This document shows, one piece after another, positions 45,744-55,149 of a stretch of DNA of 64,000 bases. This DNA comes from Bacteroides sp. GTDB taxonomy: Bacteria; Bacteroidota; Bacteroidia; Bacteroidales; Bacteroidaceae. The position numbers and the translations under genes were made by a program. The notes beneath the pieces were generated by a model, which saw only the letters and a list, made by a program, of their open reading frames with translations, made no database searches and was not told the origin of the DNA. Location: the NCBI GenBank assembly GCA_023665805.1, contig JAMPDJ010000005.1, positions 62,001 through 126,000 of the forward strand. The letters are read 5' to 3'. Every line of letters begins with the position of its first letter. The first letter of the stretch is position 1.

Positions 45744-46771
45744 AAGTGTGCGTATGCGGAGGTGGTAATCTCGGGCACGTGGTGGCGGCTTTTCTGGCAC
45801 TGCAACCGTCCGTGGAGGTGACCATTCTGACCCGTTCGCCGCAGCGATGGTCGCATGACCTGACATTGCGGATGCCGGATTGTTCCGAGCGCGCGTGCCA
45901 TGTCTCGCACATAACTTCCGATGCGGCCCGGGCGATTCCCGATGCCGATTGTGTAATCATGTGTCTGCCCGGTTTCGCCTTTGCCGATGAGATGAGGCTG
46001 ATAGCCCCCCATATCTCTCCCGGTACCGTGGTGGGCAGCGTGGTGAGCAATACCGGATTTTTCTTTGAGGCGCAGAGGCATCTGCCTGCCTGCGCCATCC
46101 TGTTCGGACTGCAAAGGGTGCCATTCATATCCAGGACATTGGACTATGGCAGCAAGGCGCATCTGATGGGAACCAAGCCCATGCTGTATGCTTGCGTCAC
46201 CGGAAACGGCAAGAATACTCCCTCGCTGTCAAGGCAGGAAGATGTGAGGGCTATGCTTCAGCAATTGTTTGCAACACCGGTCTCCCTCCTTGGCAGCATT
46301 TACGAGGCAAGTCTGAGCAACAGCAATCCACTCTTGCACCCGGCCCGCATGTATGCCATGTGGCACGATTGGGACGGTGTGCACCAATACGACAGCAATT
46401 GCCTGTTCTATGAGGAATGGACCGATGAGGCCTCGGAACTGCTCATAGGGATGGATGGTGAGTTCTTCAGGCTCTTGGACGTGCTTCCTGTGAGAAAAGG
46501 CAGCATTACACCTATCCTGGAATACTACGAGAGCACGGACGCACCGTCGCTCACGCTCAAATTGCGTAGCATCCGGGCTTTCCATGGCATAATGTCGCCG
46601 ATGCGCCGGGTGGAAGGCGGCTATGTCCCGGACCTTTCCAGCCGTTATTTTACAGAGGATTTTCTCCTTGGCCTTGCCATGATACATCGTTTGGTCGAGG
46701 TACATCATGTGTCCGCCCCCATAATACATAAGGTATATGCATGGGGCATGGGTCTGTTAGGAAAGGGCTGA
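45740..46771 (+). CDS. Opine (octopine/nopaline) dehydrogenase-like protein
   Basis: 343 residues, cytosolic. The N-terminal Rossmann fold has MKVCVCGGGNLGHVVAAFL and DADCVIMCLPGFAFADEM. The C-terminal half carries the family His/Asn region (YEASLSNSNPLLHPARMYA). Opine dehydrogenases reductively join an amino acid with a keto acid using NAD(P)H. Translational coupling to the nucleotidyltransferase-aminotransferase suggests they act on one small molecule, possibly a group destined for the cell surface. Substrate unknown. Confidence 0.8.
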   Translation: MKVCVCGGGNLGHVVAAFLALQPSVEVTILTRSPQRWSHDLTLRMPDCSERACHVSHITSDAARAIPDADCVIMCLPGFAFADEMRLIAPHISPGTVVGSVVSNTGFFFEAQRHLPACAILFGLQRVPFISRTLDYGSKAHLMGTKPMLYACVTGNGKNTPSLSRQEDVRAMLQQLFATPVSLLGSIYEASLSNSNPLLHPARMYAMWHDWDGVHQYDSNCLFYEEWTDEASELLIGMDGEFFRLLDVLPVRKGSITPILEYYESTDAPSLTLKLRSIRAFHGIMSPMRRVEGGYVPDLSSRYFTEDFLLGLAMIHRLVEVHHVSAPIIHKVYAWGMGLLGKG

Positions 46772-46817
46772 ACGTCATTACTGTCTGCTCCTGCGCGTTG
46801 CGGACAGGTTGTTTCCA

Positions 46818-46841
46818 TGCATTCGCTAATTCGTGAATGCA
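46818..46841. terminator. Hairpin between convergent genes
   Basis: TGCATTC and GAATGCA form a 7-bp stem; GTTTTTTTG follows 12 bp on. It also belongs to the short ATTCGTGAAT repeat family seen at 62480-62557. Confidence 0.5.
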
Positions 46842-46893
46842 GGAACGTGTCTCTTGTTTTTTTGTTATTATGAAGTGGAGTCCGGAACCACTT

Positions 46894-48051
46894 TCAGCTA
46901 CGTCCGAACAGGTACTTGCGGAAGAACGGACTGATGCGCAGTATATTGCTTGTTATTATGCAGAAGACGATGACCAGCATGGCTATGATTACGGATAGAG
47001 TGGTGTCCATGAGGAAATTGTGGAGGTTGGTCTTGAAGAATGCTCCGACCGCGGGCAGGTTGGGCAGGAACAGGAAGTGCAGCAGGTATATGTCCAGCGT
47101 GCGGCGGCCGATGTATTGCAGCGTGCCGCCTATGACGGTGCCTTGTGTCATGTAGGCCGCATAGTGCCGGAAGTACATGAACACGATACAAGGCAGGCAG
47201 AACTTGGCCATAGTGGAGGGAACGTTGGCCCATGCCATGCGCAAGGTGTGCCACTTCAGCACGTCCAAAGTACAGAATGTCACTACGACCACTATGGAGG
47301 GAAAGAACCACGCCGAGTCCATGACGCGCTGGGCCTTGTCCCAATATCGGCGCACTATGTTGCCGAAGAGGAAGAAAGGGAAAAATTTCATCAGTTGTAT
47401 GACTGAGGTGTAGTCCAGCCATCGGCTTGGCTCCTTGCCTTTGAACCCGTCTGCCCACCAGCAGTACTTGGGCAGGTAGCATGTCTCGTATGCCACCAAT
47501 GACAGGAGGAAGAATAAGGTTATGGGTATCCACGATTTACGTCCCAGCAGGGATTCCAGAAAGCAGAACAGATAGTATATCACGAACATGTACAGCAATA
47601 CCAGGGTGAACCAATAGCCTCCTTTCATCGGGGATTGCAGACATGTCTCCATGGCAGGCCGGAAGCGCGGATACAGGACCGTGCAGGCCAATAGGAAGAA
47701 TACCGCGGTGGGTATCAACTGTATGCGCATCTTCTTTCCGATAATGGAGACCAGTGTGTCAAGATTCCATGTCAAAGAAGCCTTGTAGGCCAGAAAACCG
47801 CTGACCATGAAGAACAAGGGCATGCGGAAGAGCATGAGGAAAGGCATGGACGAGGATTGCTTGGCGGGTTCCATGAAGCCCATCTGTGCCACATGGTATG
47901 CCACTACCAGTATCATTGTGAATCCGCGCATGGCATCGAGCCATTCCAAACGTGGCTTGTGCAGGGGCTTGCTATCGTTATTGTCCCGGATGCCGTAATT
48001 GGCGGATATGATATTCTCGCTTTCGTTGCATTGCGGATTATTGTTGTCCAT
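46894..48051 (-). CDS. Acyltransferase 3 family membrane protein
   Basis: 385 residues with about ten membrane segments. The N-terminal RLEWLDAMRGFTMILVVAYH carries the conserved Arg and His of the Acyl_transf_3 (OafA/NodX) family; MPLFFMVSGFLAYK follows. These enzymes O-acetylate or succinylate surface glycans or lipids. The gene is divergent from licD, and the two share an intergenic region, which fits a surface-decoration role. Acceptor unknown. Confidence 0.85.
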   Translation of the reverse strand: MDNNNPQCNESENIISANYGIRDNNDSKPLHKPRLEWLDAMRGFTMILVVAYHVAQMGFMEPAKQSSSMPFLMLFRMPLFFMVSGFLAYKASLTWNLDTLVSIIGKKMRIQLIPTAVFFLLACTVLYPRFRPAMETCLQSPMKGGYWFTLVLLYMFVIYYLFCFLESLLGRKSWIPITLFFLLSLVAYETCYLPKYCWWADGFKGKEPSRWLDYTSVIQLMKFFPFFLFGNIVRRYWDKAQRVMDSAWFFPSIVVVVTFCTLDVLKWHTLRMAWANVPSTMAKFCLPCIVFMYFRHYAAYMTQGTVIGGTLQYIGRRTLDIYLLHFLFLPNLPAVGAFFKTNLHNFLMDTTLSVIIAMLVIVFCIITSNILRISPFFRKYLFGRS

Positions 48052-48130
48052 GTTTTTGGTATATGCGGATTAACGGATTCTACTGTATTGTGCTGATATT
48101 TCACGCAGTGCATGCATGGTAATCATCCGG

Positions 48131-48138
48131 CAAAAGTA
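48131..48138 (-). promoter_or_regulatory. -7 element of the acyltransferase gene
   Basis: TACTTTTG on the minus strand, 80 bp before the ATG. It lies just left of the licD promoter's -33 element, so the two promoters are back to back. Confidence 0.5.
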
Positions 48139-48147
48139 CGGAAATAA

Positions 48148-48179
48148 TTTGTGTATTCCCTTATTTATGTCTATTTTTG
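48148..48179 (+). promoter_or_regulatory. licD promoter
   Basis: TTTG (48148-48151), 20 nt, TATTTTTG (48172-48179). It decides the licD start: an ORF beginning with TTG at 48177 would start inside the -7 element. Confidence 0.75.
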
Positions 48180-48200
48180 CAAGTAAATACCATAGATACG

Positions 48201-49025
48201 GTGATACAGAAGTCAATACATAGGGTTTTGAGGGAAAAGTACAGTCCCGATGGCTCGCTGCTTCGTCGCCAGCAGTTGAGAATGCTGGAATTACTGATGG
48301 AAATAGACCGCATATGCCGTAGGCACGGCATAAAGTATTGGTTAAGCAGCGGTACGTTGATAGGTGCCGTGCGACATGGAGGCTTCATTCCTTGGGATGA
48401 TGACTTGGACATAGAGATGATGCGTCCGGACTATGACCGCCTGATGGCTTTGTTGCCTTGCGAGCTGCCAGAAGACATGGCACTGCAGACCCCTGATACC
48501 GACCCGGCATACTTCTTTTTTTATGCCAAGGTGCGTGACCGCCGTTCACGGCTTTCCGAGGGTAACAACTATGATCGCATGTGGAAGGAACAGGGAATAT
48601 ACATTGACATCTTTCCATTGGAGAAGCAACCCATTTGCCTGCACAGACTGAGTGAATTGTCCGTAGGCCACATGTACAAGATATGGCGCACCTGTACCGA
48701 TGATGCCGATGGCATCCGCAAAGTCATGCGCTGGTTCCACTTCAACCGCAGGTTCGTCTTTCCATTTCTCCGCTTTCTTTGTATCCTTTCCGCCACGGAT
48801 GTCATCACCAGCGACATGGGTATTCCGTACCACAATCCGCGTTACGCCAGCGACATATTTCCTCTGTCTTCCATGATGTTCGAGGGAGTGGAGTTCCCCG
48901 TGCCGCGCGACTACGACCGCATGTTGCGGCTGATGTATGGCGACTACATGAAACTGCCGCCGGAGGAAAGCATAACTTCGCACTGCGCAAGACTGGAGTT
49001 TTTGGACGAACCGCTTCAAGAGTAA
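48201..49025 (+). CDS. LicD-family phosphotransferase
   Basis: 274 residues from GTG 48201, the first plausible start after the promoter; an ATG at 48282 is an alternative. The signature [20 protein letters not shown] with the following acidic triad (DDDLDIEMM) is the LicD active-site motif, and [10 protein letters not shown] is also conserved. LicD enzymes transfer phosphocholine, ribitol phosphate or similar groups from CDP carriers to surface polysaccharide. The LicC-like nucleotidyltransferase fusion at 43929 could supply the activated donor; this link is inferred. Confidence 0.85.
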   Translation: MIQKSIHRVLREKYSPDGSLLRRQQLRMLELLMEIDRICRRHGIKYWLSSGTLIGAVRHGGFIPWDDDLDIEMMRPDYDRLMALLPCELPEDMALQTPDTDPAYFFFYAKVRDRRSRLSEGNNYDRMWKEQGIYIDIFPLEKQPICLHRLSELSVGHMYKIWRTCTDDADGIRKVMRWFHFNRRFVFPFLRFLCILSATDVITSDMGIPYHNPRYASDIFPLSSMMFEGVEFPVPRDYDRMLRLMYGDYMKLPPEESITSHCARLEFLDEPLQE

Positions 49026-49051
49026 TTTACAATAATACAACTAAGAAACAT

Positions 49052-50284
49052 ATGAAACAGGAGTTAATCAAGCGTTTCCTGGCTTACGTGGCCTACGACA
49101 CCCAATCCAGTGAAGACAATGATGGGAAATGCCCCAGTACGGCCAAGCAGCTCCGCCTGGCAGAGCATCTGGTGAGCGAGTTGCAGGCTATAGGCATGCA
49201 GGAGGTGGAGATGGATTCCCACGGATATGTCTATGCCACTCTGCCTGCCAGCAAGGGCATGGAGTCGGTGCCGGTGGTGGGCTTCATCGCCCATATGGAC
49301 ACCAGCCCCGACTGTTGCGGTGCGGGTGTCTCTCCGCGGATAATAGAAAACTATGATGGTGGTGACATCATTCTGGATGCCGGAGAAGGCATTGTCACGC
49401 GTGTGAGTCAGTTCCCTGAACTGCTGGAGCACCGTGGCGAAGACCTCATTGTCACCGACGGACATACGTTGCTGGGAGCCGATGACAAGGCCGGAATAGC
49501 CGAGATAGTCACGGCCATGTCTTATCTGATGTCGCATCCCGAGGTGCGCCATGGTAGGGTGCGCGTGTGCTTTAATCCCGATGAGGAGATCGGGTGTGGC
49601 GCCCATCTCTTCGATGTGGAGAAGTTCGGCTGTCAGTGGGCCTACACCATGGACGGCAGCGAAGTGGGAGAACTGGAGTATGAGAACTTCAATGCGGCCT
49701 CGGCACGTATCGTCGTGAACGGGGTGAGCGTGCACCCGGGGTATGCCAAGGACAAGATGGTGAATGCGGCCTTGCTGGCTACCGAGTTTGCCCAGCAGAT
49801 GCCTGAGAACGAGGTGCCCGAGCGCACCACTGGTTACGAGGGTTTCTTCCATCTGTATCAGATGCAGGGCGGGGTGGAACAGGCAACGCTTACATATATC
49901 ATCCGCGACCACGATACGCAGATGTTCCGCATGCGCAAGCATATCATCCTGGACCTCTGCGAGAGGATGAACGCTAAATACGGTCAGGGTACTTTTGTTC
50001 CGGAGGTTAAGGATACATATTATAATATGCACACGCAGCTGGTGGACAAGCCCCACATCACGGACATTGCCAGGCGTGCCATAGAGGAGGCATGCGGTTT
50101 CTGCCGGGTGGTGCCCATACGTGGCGGTACTGATGGAGCGCAACTGTCATTCAAGGGCCTGCCTTGTCCCAATATCTTTGCCGGAGGTTTGAACTTCCAT
50201 GGGCGTCATGAGTTCCTGCCTGTCCAAAGCATGGAAAAGGCCATGATGACGGTGGTGAACATCTGCCGTCTGGTAGCGGAGTGA
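49052..50284 (+). CDS. pepT: Peptidase T (tripeptidase)
   Basis: 410 residues, cytosolic M20-family zinc aminotripeptidase. Metal ligands and catalytic residues sit in [48 protein letters not shown] and [16 protein letters not shown]; the last His is in [14 protein letters not shown]. The ATG at 49052 is used; an upstream in-frame ORF overlaps licD and is noise. The stop overlaps the ATG of the radical SAM gene (TGATG). Confidence 0.93.
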   Translation: MKQELIKRFLAYVAYDTQSSEDNDGKCPSTAKQLRLAEHLVSELQAIGMQEVEMDSHGYVYATLPASKGMESVPVVGFIAHMDTSPDCCGAGVSPRIIENYDGGDIILDAGEGIVTRVSQFPELLEHRGEDLIVTDGHTLLGADDKAGIAEIVTAMSYLMSHPEVRHGRVRVCFNPDEEIGCGAHLFDVEKFGCQWAYTMDGSEVGELEYENFNAASARIVVNGVSVHPGYAKDKMVNAALLATEFAQQMPENEVPERTTGYEGFFHLYQMQGGVEQATLTYIIRDHDTQMFRMRKHIILDLCERMNAKYGQGTFVPEVKDTYYNMHTQLVDKPHITDIARRAIEEACGFCRVVPIRGGTDGAQLSFKGLPCPNIFAGGLNFHGRHEFLPVQSMEKAMMTVVNICRLVAE

Positions 50285-51129
50285 TGATGATTGCGCGTTG
50301 TTATCTGGAGATAACCAATAGATGCAACCTCGATTGCCTCTTCTGCCCCAAGACCGGGCGGGAGAAGCGCAGCCTCACGTTGGAGGAGTTTGACTTTCTG
50401 ACCTCGCGCCTGCAGGGAAAGGTCAAGTTCCTCTACTTCCATTTGATGGGCGAGCCTATGTTGCATCGGTATCTGCCTCTCTTCGTGGCCATGGCACGTG
50501 AGCGAGGTTTCATCCCCGTGCTCACTACCAACGGCACTCTTCTCTCCAAGGCCGGGGACGCACTCTTGGAGGCTCACCCGCACAAGGTGCAGATTTCCTT
50601 GCATTCGCACGAGGGCAACGGTCTGGTTAATCCACGTGGTTACATTCGCGAGGTCATGGATTTTTCTATCCGGGCAGCACGACAGGGCGTGATAGTTGTG
50701 CTGAGGCTGTGGAACGAGGGCGGATATGATACCGAGAATGAACATTTGCACGAACTCGTAGCCGAGCATGTGCCACGGCCATGGGTGCAGCGGTACGATG
50801 GCTGGAAACTGACTGATAACCTGTATTTGGAATACGATGGCATGTTCGAGTGGCCCGACAGTAGCCATGGCGATTACGCCACGGAGGAGGTTTTCTGTTA
50901 TGCCTTGCGCAACCAGATAGGCGTGCTGGTGGATGGCAGTGTGGTGCCGTGTTGTCTGGACCATGATGGCGATATTCCGCTTGGTAACCTGTTCACTCAG
51001 ACACTGGACGAGATATTGCAGTCCTCGCGTGCCCGTGCCATGTATGAGGGGTTCACTCGTCACCGGGCTGTGGAGCCCTTGTGCCGAAAGTGCGGATATG
51101 CCTCAGTGGCAAAGCGTTTCAGAAAATGA
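50284..51129 (+). CDS. Radical SAM protein with SPASM-like C-terminus
   Basis: 281 residues. The iron-sulfur site is LEITNRCNLDCLFCPK (CxxxCxxC), followed by the SAM-binding LMGEPMLHRY and TTNGTLLS. The C-terminal third has cysteines in DGSVVPCCLDHDG and EPLCRKCGYAS, as in SPASM domains with an auxiliary cluster. It is coupled to pepT, 9 kb from the peptide locus. No substrate peptide is adjacent, so although SPASM proteins often modify peptides I assign no role. Confidence 0.8.
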   Translation: MMIARCYLEITNRCNLDCLFCPKTGREKRSLTLEEFDFLTSRLQGKVKFLYFHLMGEPMLHRYLPLFVAMARERGFIPVLTTNGTLLSKAGDALLEAHPHKVQISLHSHEGNGLVNPRGYIREVMDFSIRAARQGVIVVLRLWNEGGYDTENEHLHELVAEHVPRPWVQRYDGWKLTDNLYLEYDGMFEWPDSSHGDYATEEVFCYALRNQIGVLVDGSVVPCCLDHDGDIPLGNLFTQTLDEILQSSRARAMYEGFTRHRAVEPLCRKCGYASVAKRFRK

Positions 51130-51173
51130 CCACATGCTGCGTCGGGTCGTAGTAATGTACAGAATATAAAATC

Positions 51174-53042
51174 ATGAAAGCTTCAGTAGTTCTTGCTATT
51201 GCCATATGTTCTTCGTTAAGTACACTTGCAGACAAGGAGACTGTCATAGATACGACAAGGGTACTTGGCGAGCTGGTTGTTGTAGAGGGTGCGGCCAAGG
51301 CTCCTGTACCATTGTTGCCACTTGATGTAAGGATTGTTGAAAGTTCAACAATAGATAACAGCACGGAGACTAACCTGCTGCCGATACTTCAAAACAGAAT
51401 TCCCGGAATGTTTGTTACCGAGCGCGGTCTTGCCGGATATGGCGTGAGTGGAGGTGGCGCCGGTGCCGTGTCCGTTCGTGGTGTCGGTGGAGGCAACAAG
51501 GTATTGTTCCTTATTGACGGGCAGCCGCAGTGGGCGGGAATTTTCGGTCATTCGTTGCCGGATACATATGTTACCAACGACGTGCAGCGGGTGGAGGTGG
51601 TCAGCGGTCCGTCTTCATTGCTCTACGGTTCGGGTGCCATGGGCGGTTCTGTCAATCTTGTCACTCGTCGCGCCACTCGGGAAGGATTTAGCGGTTCGCT
51701 ACGTGCCATGGGTGGTAGTTTCGGCACACAAAAATATGGTGCAAGGGCCGGATACAAGCATGGCAGTCTGCGAACTTGTGTTGCGGCAAGCTATGAATCA
51801 ACCAATGGTAACCGTAGTGGCATGGACTTTTGGCTGTCCAATCAATATGCATCTGTGAGCTATGACTTTTCCAAGCATTGGGAAGCCGGAGCAAATGTAA
51901 TGCTCACGGAGACCAAGGCGGACAATCCAGGTTCGATATATCGTGAACGGCCGCTTGACATGTGGGCAAAACAGTTCAGAACAACCACTTCTGTCTTTGT
52001 AAAGAACCGATATGCCATGGTCTCTGGCGGAATTCAGGCGTATTATAATTGGGGCAAGCATGACATAGACGACGGACTGGACGACAGGAACGATCCACGG
52101 ACATATCTTTTCCATTCCAAGGATTTCAATATGGGGGTGACGATGTATCAGTCCGTCAAGCCTTGGATAGGAAATGACCTGAGTATTGGCGTTGACTTCA
52201 AGCATTGGGGTGGCCGGGCCTACAATACCGGCAAGGTCGATGGTGCCGAGACACCAATTGTGGACAAGCATGTCAATGAGGTTGCCGGATATGTCATGAT
52301 GCAGCAGGCATTGTTTCGTGACGTGCTGAGTCTGAACGCGGGTGTGCGTCTTGAACATTCGTCACAGTTCGGCAATGAATGGGTGCCACAGGCCGGGCTT
52401 GTAGTGCGCCCGTTATTGACAAGCCGTCTCAAATTCAGTTACGGTCGCGGATTCCGTTCGCCAAATATACGTGAACTCTATATGTATATGTCACGAAATC
52501 CGGAATTGCGTCCCGAGTCAATGGACAATTTCGAGATAGAATTTCGTCAGTGGCTCCTGGACAGACGTTTGGACTTCGGCCTGTCGCTTTATTATATCAA
52601 GGGCGAGAACATGATTCAGGCAATCACTGTTGACGGTAGGTCGCAGAATGTCAATACGGGTGGATTCATCAACAAGGGATTTGAACTTGACATCACATAC
52701 AATGTTAACAAGGATTGGGCCGTGACAGCCAATTATGCTTATTTGCACACAAGCAGACGCATAGTGGGAGCACCCAAGAACAAGCTATTCGGGGAGGTGG
52801 CATATACTCTTGGGCGTTGGCAGTTTACCGTGGATGTTATGGGCATATGGGGACTTCATACAGAGGAAACAACGGAGAACTATGCCATGCTCAACGCCCG
52901 TGCTGCGTATTCCTTCGATTTCAGAATGCCACTTGTATTATTTGTCAAAGGTGAAAATCTTACGGCATCAAAATATCAGATAAACTATGGATTCCCTATG
53001 CCTCGTGCTACTGTGATGGCCGGCGCGGAATGGAAATTCTGA
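51174..53042 (+). CDS. TonB-dependent outer-membrane receptor
   Basis: 622 residues with a signal peptide (MKASVVLAIAICSSLSTLA). The plug domain has ILQNRIPGMFVTERG, AVSVRGVGGG, VLFLIDGQP and VEVVSGPSSLLYGSGAMGGS; the barrel ends in Phe (VMAGAEWKF) as expected for BAM folding. It is of the small BtuB/CirA-like size, without the SusC N-terminal extension, so metal chelates or vitamins are likelier ligands than glycans. No partner gene is adjacent and the substrate is unknown. Confidence 0.88.
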   Translation: MKASVVLAIAICSSLSTLADKETVIDTTRVLGELVVVEGAAKAPVPLLPLDVRIVESSTIDNSTETNLLPILQNRIPGMFVTERGLAGYGVSGGGAGAVSVRGVGGGNKVLFLIDGQPQWAGIFGHSLPDTYVTNDVQRVEVVSGPSSLLYGSGAMGGSVNLVTRRATREGFSGSLRAMGGSFGTQKYGARAGYKHGSLRTCVAASYESTNGNRSGMDFWLSNQYASVSYDFSKHWEAGANVMLTETKADNPGSIYRERPLDMWAKQFRTTTSVFVKNRYAMVSGGIQAYYNWGKHDIDDGLDDRNDPRTYLFHSKDFNMGVTMYQSVKPWIGNDLSIGVDFKHWGGRAYNTGKVDGAETPIVDKHVNEVAGYVMMQQALFRDVLSLNAGVRLEHSSQFGNEWVPQAGLVVRPLLTSRLKFSYGRGFRSPNIRELYMYMSRNPELRPESMDNFEIEFRQWLLDRRLDFGLSLYYIKGENMIQAITVDGRSQNVNTGGFINKGFELDITYNVNKDWAVTANYAYLHTSRRIVGAPKNKLFGEVAYTLGRWQFTVDVMGIWGLHTEETTENYAMLNARAAYSFDFRMPLVLFVKGENLTASKYQINYGFPMPRATVMAGAEWKF

Positions 53043-53132
53043 ATAATGAAGGTAACACTTTCTTGGCTGCCAATGGATGTCTTGTGGAAGATATGAAAAC
53101 AATCAAGCTTGCTGGCATATTTGCAACTATGA

Positions 53133-53570
53133 TTACAAACCGTCATCTTCATCTGTGTCGAAATCAAAATCGAAATCTCCGAAGAATTCCGGCATGTCTT
53201 CGGTGAAGGAGTCTAAATCCCGTCGGTCTTTCTTGGTTGGTCGTCCCATACCTTTGGCACGTCCTATGAAACCGGAAATCTTGGACATCTCCAGCAATTC
53301 GTATTGTTCTGGTGCGGTGACATTTTCCAGAACCTCGGGAATGAGTTTGGCTCCCACGCGTTTTTCTATGGCTTGCAACACACGGAAACTGTAGGTGACC
53401 GGAGGCTTGCGTACGTCTATTATGTCACCTTCGTGTATCAGTCGTGAGGCCTTCAGTTGTGCGCCTTTCATGCTTACCTGCCCCTTCTTGCAGGCAGCTG
53501 CGGCTATGGTACGTGTCTTGAATATGCGTGCAGCCCACAGCCATTTGTCTATACGTGCTTCGTTCTTCAT
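53133..53570 (-). CDS. S4-domain RNA-binding protein (Hsp15-like)
   Basis: 145 residues from the ATG at 53570, which overlaps the end of pth by 4 nt. The S4 fold occupies residues 4-70 ([20 protein letters not shown], then GDIIDVRK). The C-terminus is very acidic ([17 protein letters not shown]). E. coli Hsp15 (HslR) binds stalled 50S subunits carrying peptidyl-tRNA; coupling with peptidyl-tRNA hydrolase supports such a ribosome-rescue role. Confidence 0.88.
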   Translation of the reverse strand: MKNEARIDKWLWAARIFKTRTIAAAACKKGQVSMKGAQLKASRLIHEGDIIDVRKPPVTYSFRVLQAIEKRVGAKLIPEVLENVTAPEQYELLEMSKISGFIGRAKGMGRPTKKDRRDLDSFTEDMPEFFGDFDFDFDTDEDDGL

Positions 53571-54130
53571 TTGTTGTTGTAGTGACACATTGCAAATTGC
53601 ATTCCGCTCAAGGCAAAGGCCTTGATGGCATCGCACACCACTGGAACCTTGTCCTCTATCGTCTTTCTGTCCTCGGCTGAGAACTTGCCCAAAACGAAAT
53701 CTACCTGTCCTCCGCGCGGAAAGTCGTTGCCTATGCCGAATTTCAGACGGTTGTATGCTTCCGTGCCAAGCATTTGGGCTATGTGTTTCAGACCGTTGTG
53801 CCCGGCGGCCGAGCCGTTTTGCTTCATGCGGATACTACCCACTGGCAGGGAAAGGTCATCCACTATGACCAGCAGGTTTTCCAAGGGAATCTTCTCCTGT
53901 TGCATCCAATACCGAACGGCATTGCCGGAAAGATTCATGTACGTTGATGGCTTCAGTAACAGGAGTTCCGCATTTTTTATTCGTGTCTTGCATACGAAAC
54001 CATATCGCTTGTCATGCCATTCTGCATTCTGGGATTCGGCCAAGGCATCCACCATGCGGAAACCGATGTTGTGACGTGTTCCACTATATTCGTCACCTAT
54101 ATTGCCAAGGCCTACAATCAAGTATTTCAT
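53567..54130 (-). CDS. pth: Peptidyl-tRNA hydrolase
   Basis: 187 residues. Pth frees tRNA from dropped-off peptidyl-tRNA. The conserved VGLGNIG and catalytic H20 in GTRHNIGF are present, along with [13 protein letters not shown], the [11 protein letters not shown] loop (catalytic Asp), [11 protein letters not shown] and [10 protein letters not shown]. It overlaps the S4 gene and follows rplY after a terminator. Confidence 0.95.
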   Translation of the reverse strand: MKYLIVGLGNIGDEYSGTRHNIGFRMVDALAESQNAEWHDKRYGFVCKTRIKNAELLLLKPSTYMNLSGNAVRYWMQQEKIPLENLLVIVDDLSLPVGSIRMKQNGSAAGHNGLKHIAQMLGTEAYNRLKFGIGNDFPRGGQVDFVLGKFSAEDRKTIEDKVPVVCDAIKAFALSGMQFAMCHYNNK

Positions 54131-54230
54131 ATTAGGATTTGCCTTGCCTCCGCATGTAGGTAACGTGTCGTGATGGTTCGGGATGAGGTTGGCAAGGAAT
54201 GTTTTTATGGTGTGTAATGTTCATGATAAT

Positions 54231-54265
54231 AAATACGGGTAACGGCATGGCCGTTACCCGTATTT
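54231..54265 (-). terminator. Terminator of rplY
   Basis: A perfect 16-bp stem (AAATACGGGTAACGGC and complement) has a 3-nt loop. On the minus strand it is followed by ATTATCA, and on the plus strand by ATTTTTG. Confidence 0.75.
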
Positions 54266-54325
54266 ATTTTTGTGTCAGAGTAGCTTGTGCGGATAAGGAA
54301 TCCGCACAATATGTCCAAGTCTCTG

Positions 54326-54925
54326 TTACTTCTTGCCGGCACTTGCCATTGCGCTCATTGCGCTACGTGTCATCTTAACCTGGCATACAACCACGCTGGG
54401 ACTGGTAACAAGTTCCAAACCCTCGAAGCTCAGTTCGCCAACCTTGATGGTCTTGCCCAAGCCCAAGCTGGTGACATCGATGTTCAGCTTCTCGGGGATT
54501 TGGGTGTAGGGAGCACGAACCTTCAGCTTACGGACACTGGCGGCCAGCTTACCACCGGCTTTTACGCCCTCGGCCAAACCGTTCAACTTGATGGGCACTT
54601 CCATCACAATGGACTTCTCTGGGGTAATCTCATAGAAGTCAATGTGCAACAGTTGGTCGGTAACGGGGTGGAACTGCAATTCTCTCATGACGGCAATGTG
54701 TTCCTGGCCATCGATGGTCAGGTTTACGCTATAGATGTCAGGAGAGTACACCAAGTTACGAACCTCAGCAGCGGTAACGGTGAAGTTGATAGCTACAGGC
54801 AGGCCGTTTTCGCCACGTTTCTCGCCATAGAGGTTGCATGGAATAAGACCGCTCTTGCGGACTTCACGGGTTGCTTTCTTGCCGGTGGCAGTGCGGGCGG
54901 TGCCCTTTACGTCAATACTTTTCAT
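54326..54925 (-). CDS. rplY: Ribosomal protein L25 (Ctc/TL5 form)
   Basis: 199 residues: N-terminal L25 domain that binds 5S rRNA (KGTARTATGKKATREVRKSG, ELQFHPVTDQLLHIDFYEI) and the extra C-terminal beta domain found in Ctc-type proteins (VPIKLNGLAEGVKAGGKL, LNIDVTSLGLGKTIKVGEL). It is monocistronic with its own -7 element (55008-55015) and terminator. Confidence 0.95.
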   Translation of the reverse strand: MKSIDVKGTARTATGKKATREVRKSGLIPCNLYGEKRGENGLPVAINFTVTAAEVRNLVYSPDIYSVNLTIDGQEHIAVMRELQFHPVTDQLLHIDFYEITPEKSIVMEVPIKLNGLAEGVKAGGKLAASVRKLKVRAPYTQIPEKLNIDVTSLGLGKTIKVGELSFEGLELVTSPSVVVCQVKMTRSAMSAMASAGKK

Positions 54926-55007
54926 TTCGTTGTTTGTTGATAAGTGTGTTACTCTAAATTAAGTATGGTGCCTAATTCGCCATCACACAGGCTCTAATAA
55001 GCGGTTG

Positions 55008-55015
55008 CAAAGGTA
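55008..55015 (-). promoter_or_regulatory. -7 element of rplY
   Basis: TACCTTTG on the minus strand, giving a leader of about 75 nt. No consensus -33. Confidence 0.5.
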
Positions 55016-55096
55016 AGAAAAAAAGATGAAATGACATTTGTTTGTTTCTTGTTTTCCGCTTATGACTGTGTAAATGTGGCGTTTTTGCATGTAAGT

Positions 55097-55128
55097 CTTG
55101 CTGTGGTTGTGAAAAATGCGTACTTTTG
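55097..55128 (+). promoter_or_regulatory. nusB operon promoter
   Basis: CTTG (55097-55100), 20 nt, TACTTTTG (55121-55128). This places the transcription start after 55130 and excludes an upstream TTG start at 55126. Confidence 0.7.
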
Positions 55129-55149
55129 CGTGCTTTATATATCGTTCTT

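Noticed and set aside
48177..48200. TTG start of licD
   Set aside because: It lies in the -7 element of a full-consensus promoter, so the transcript begins after it.
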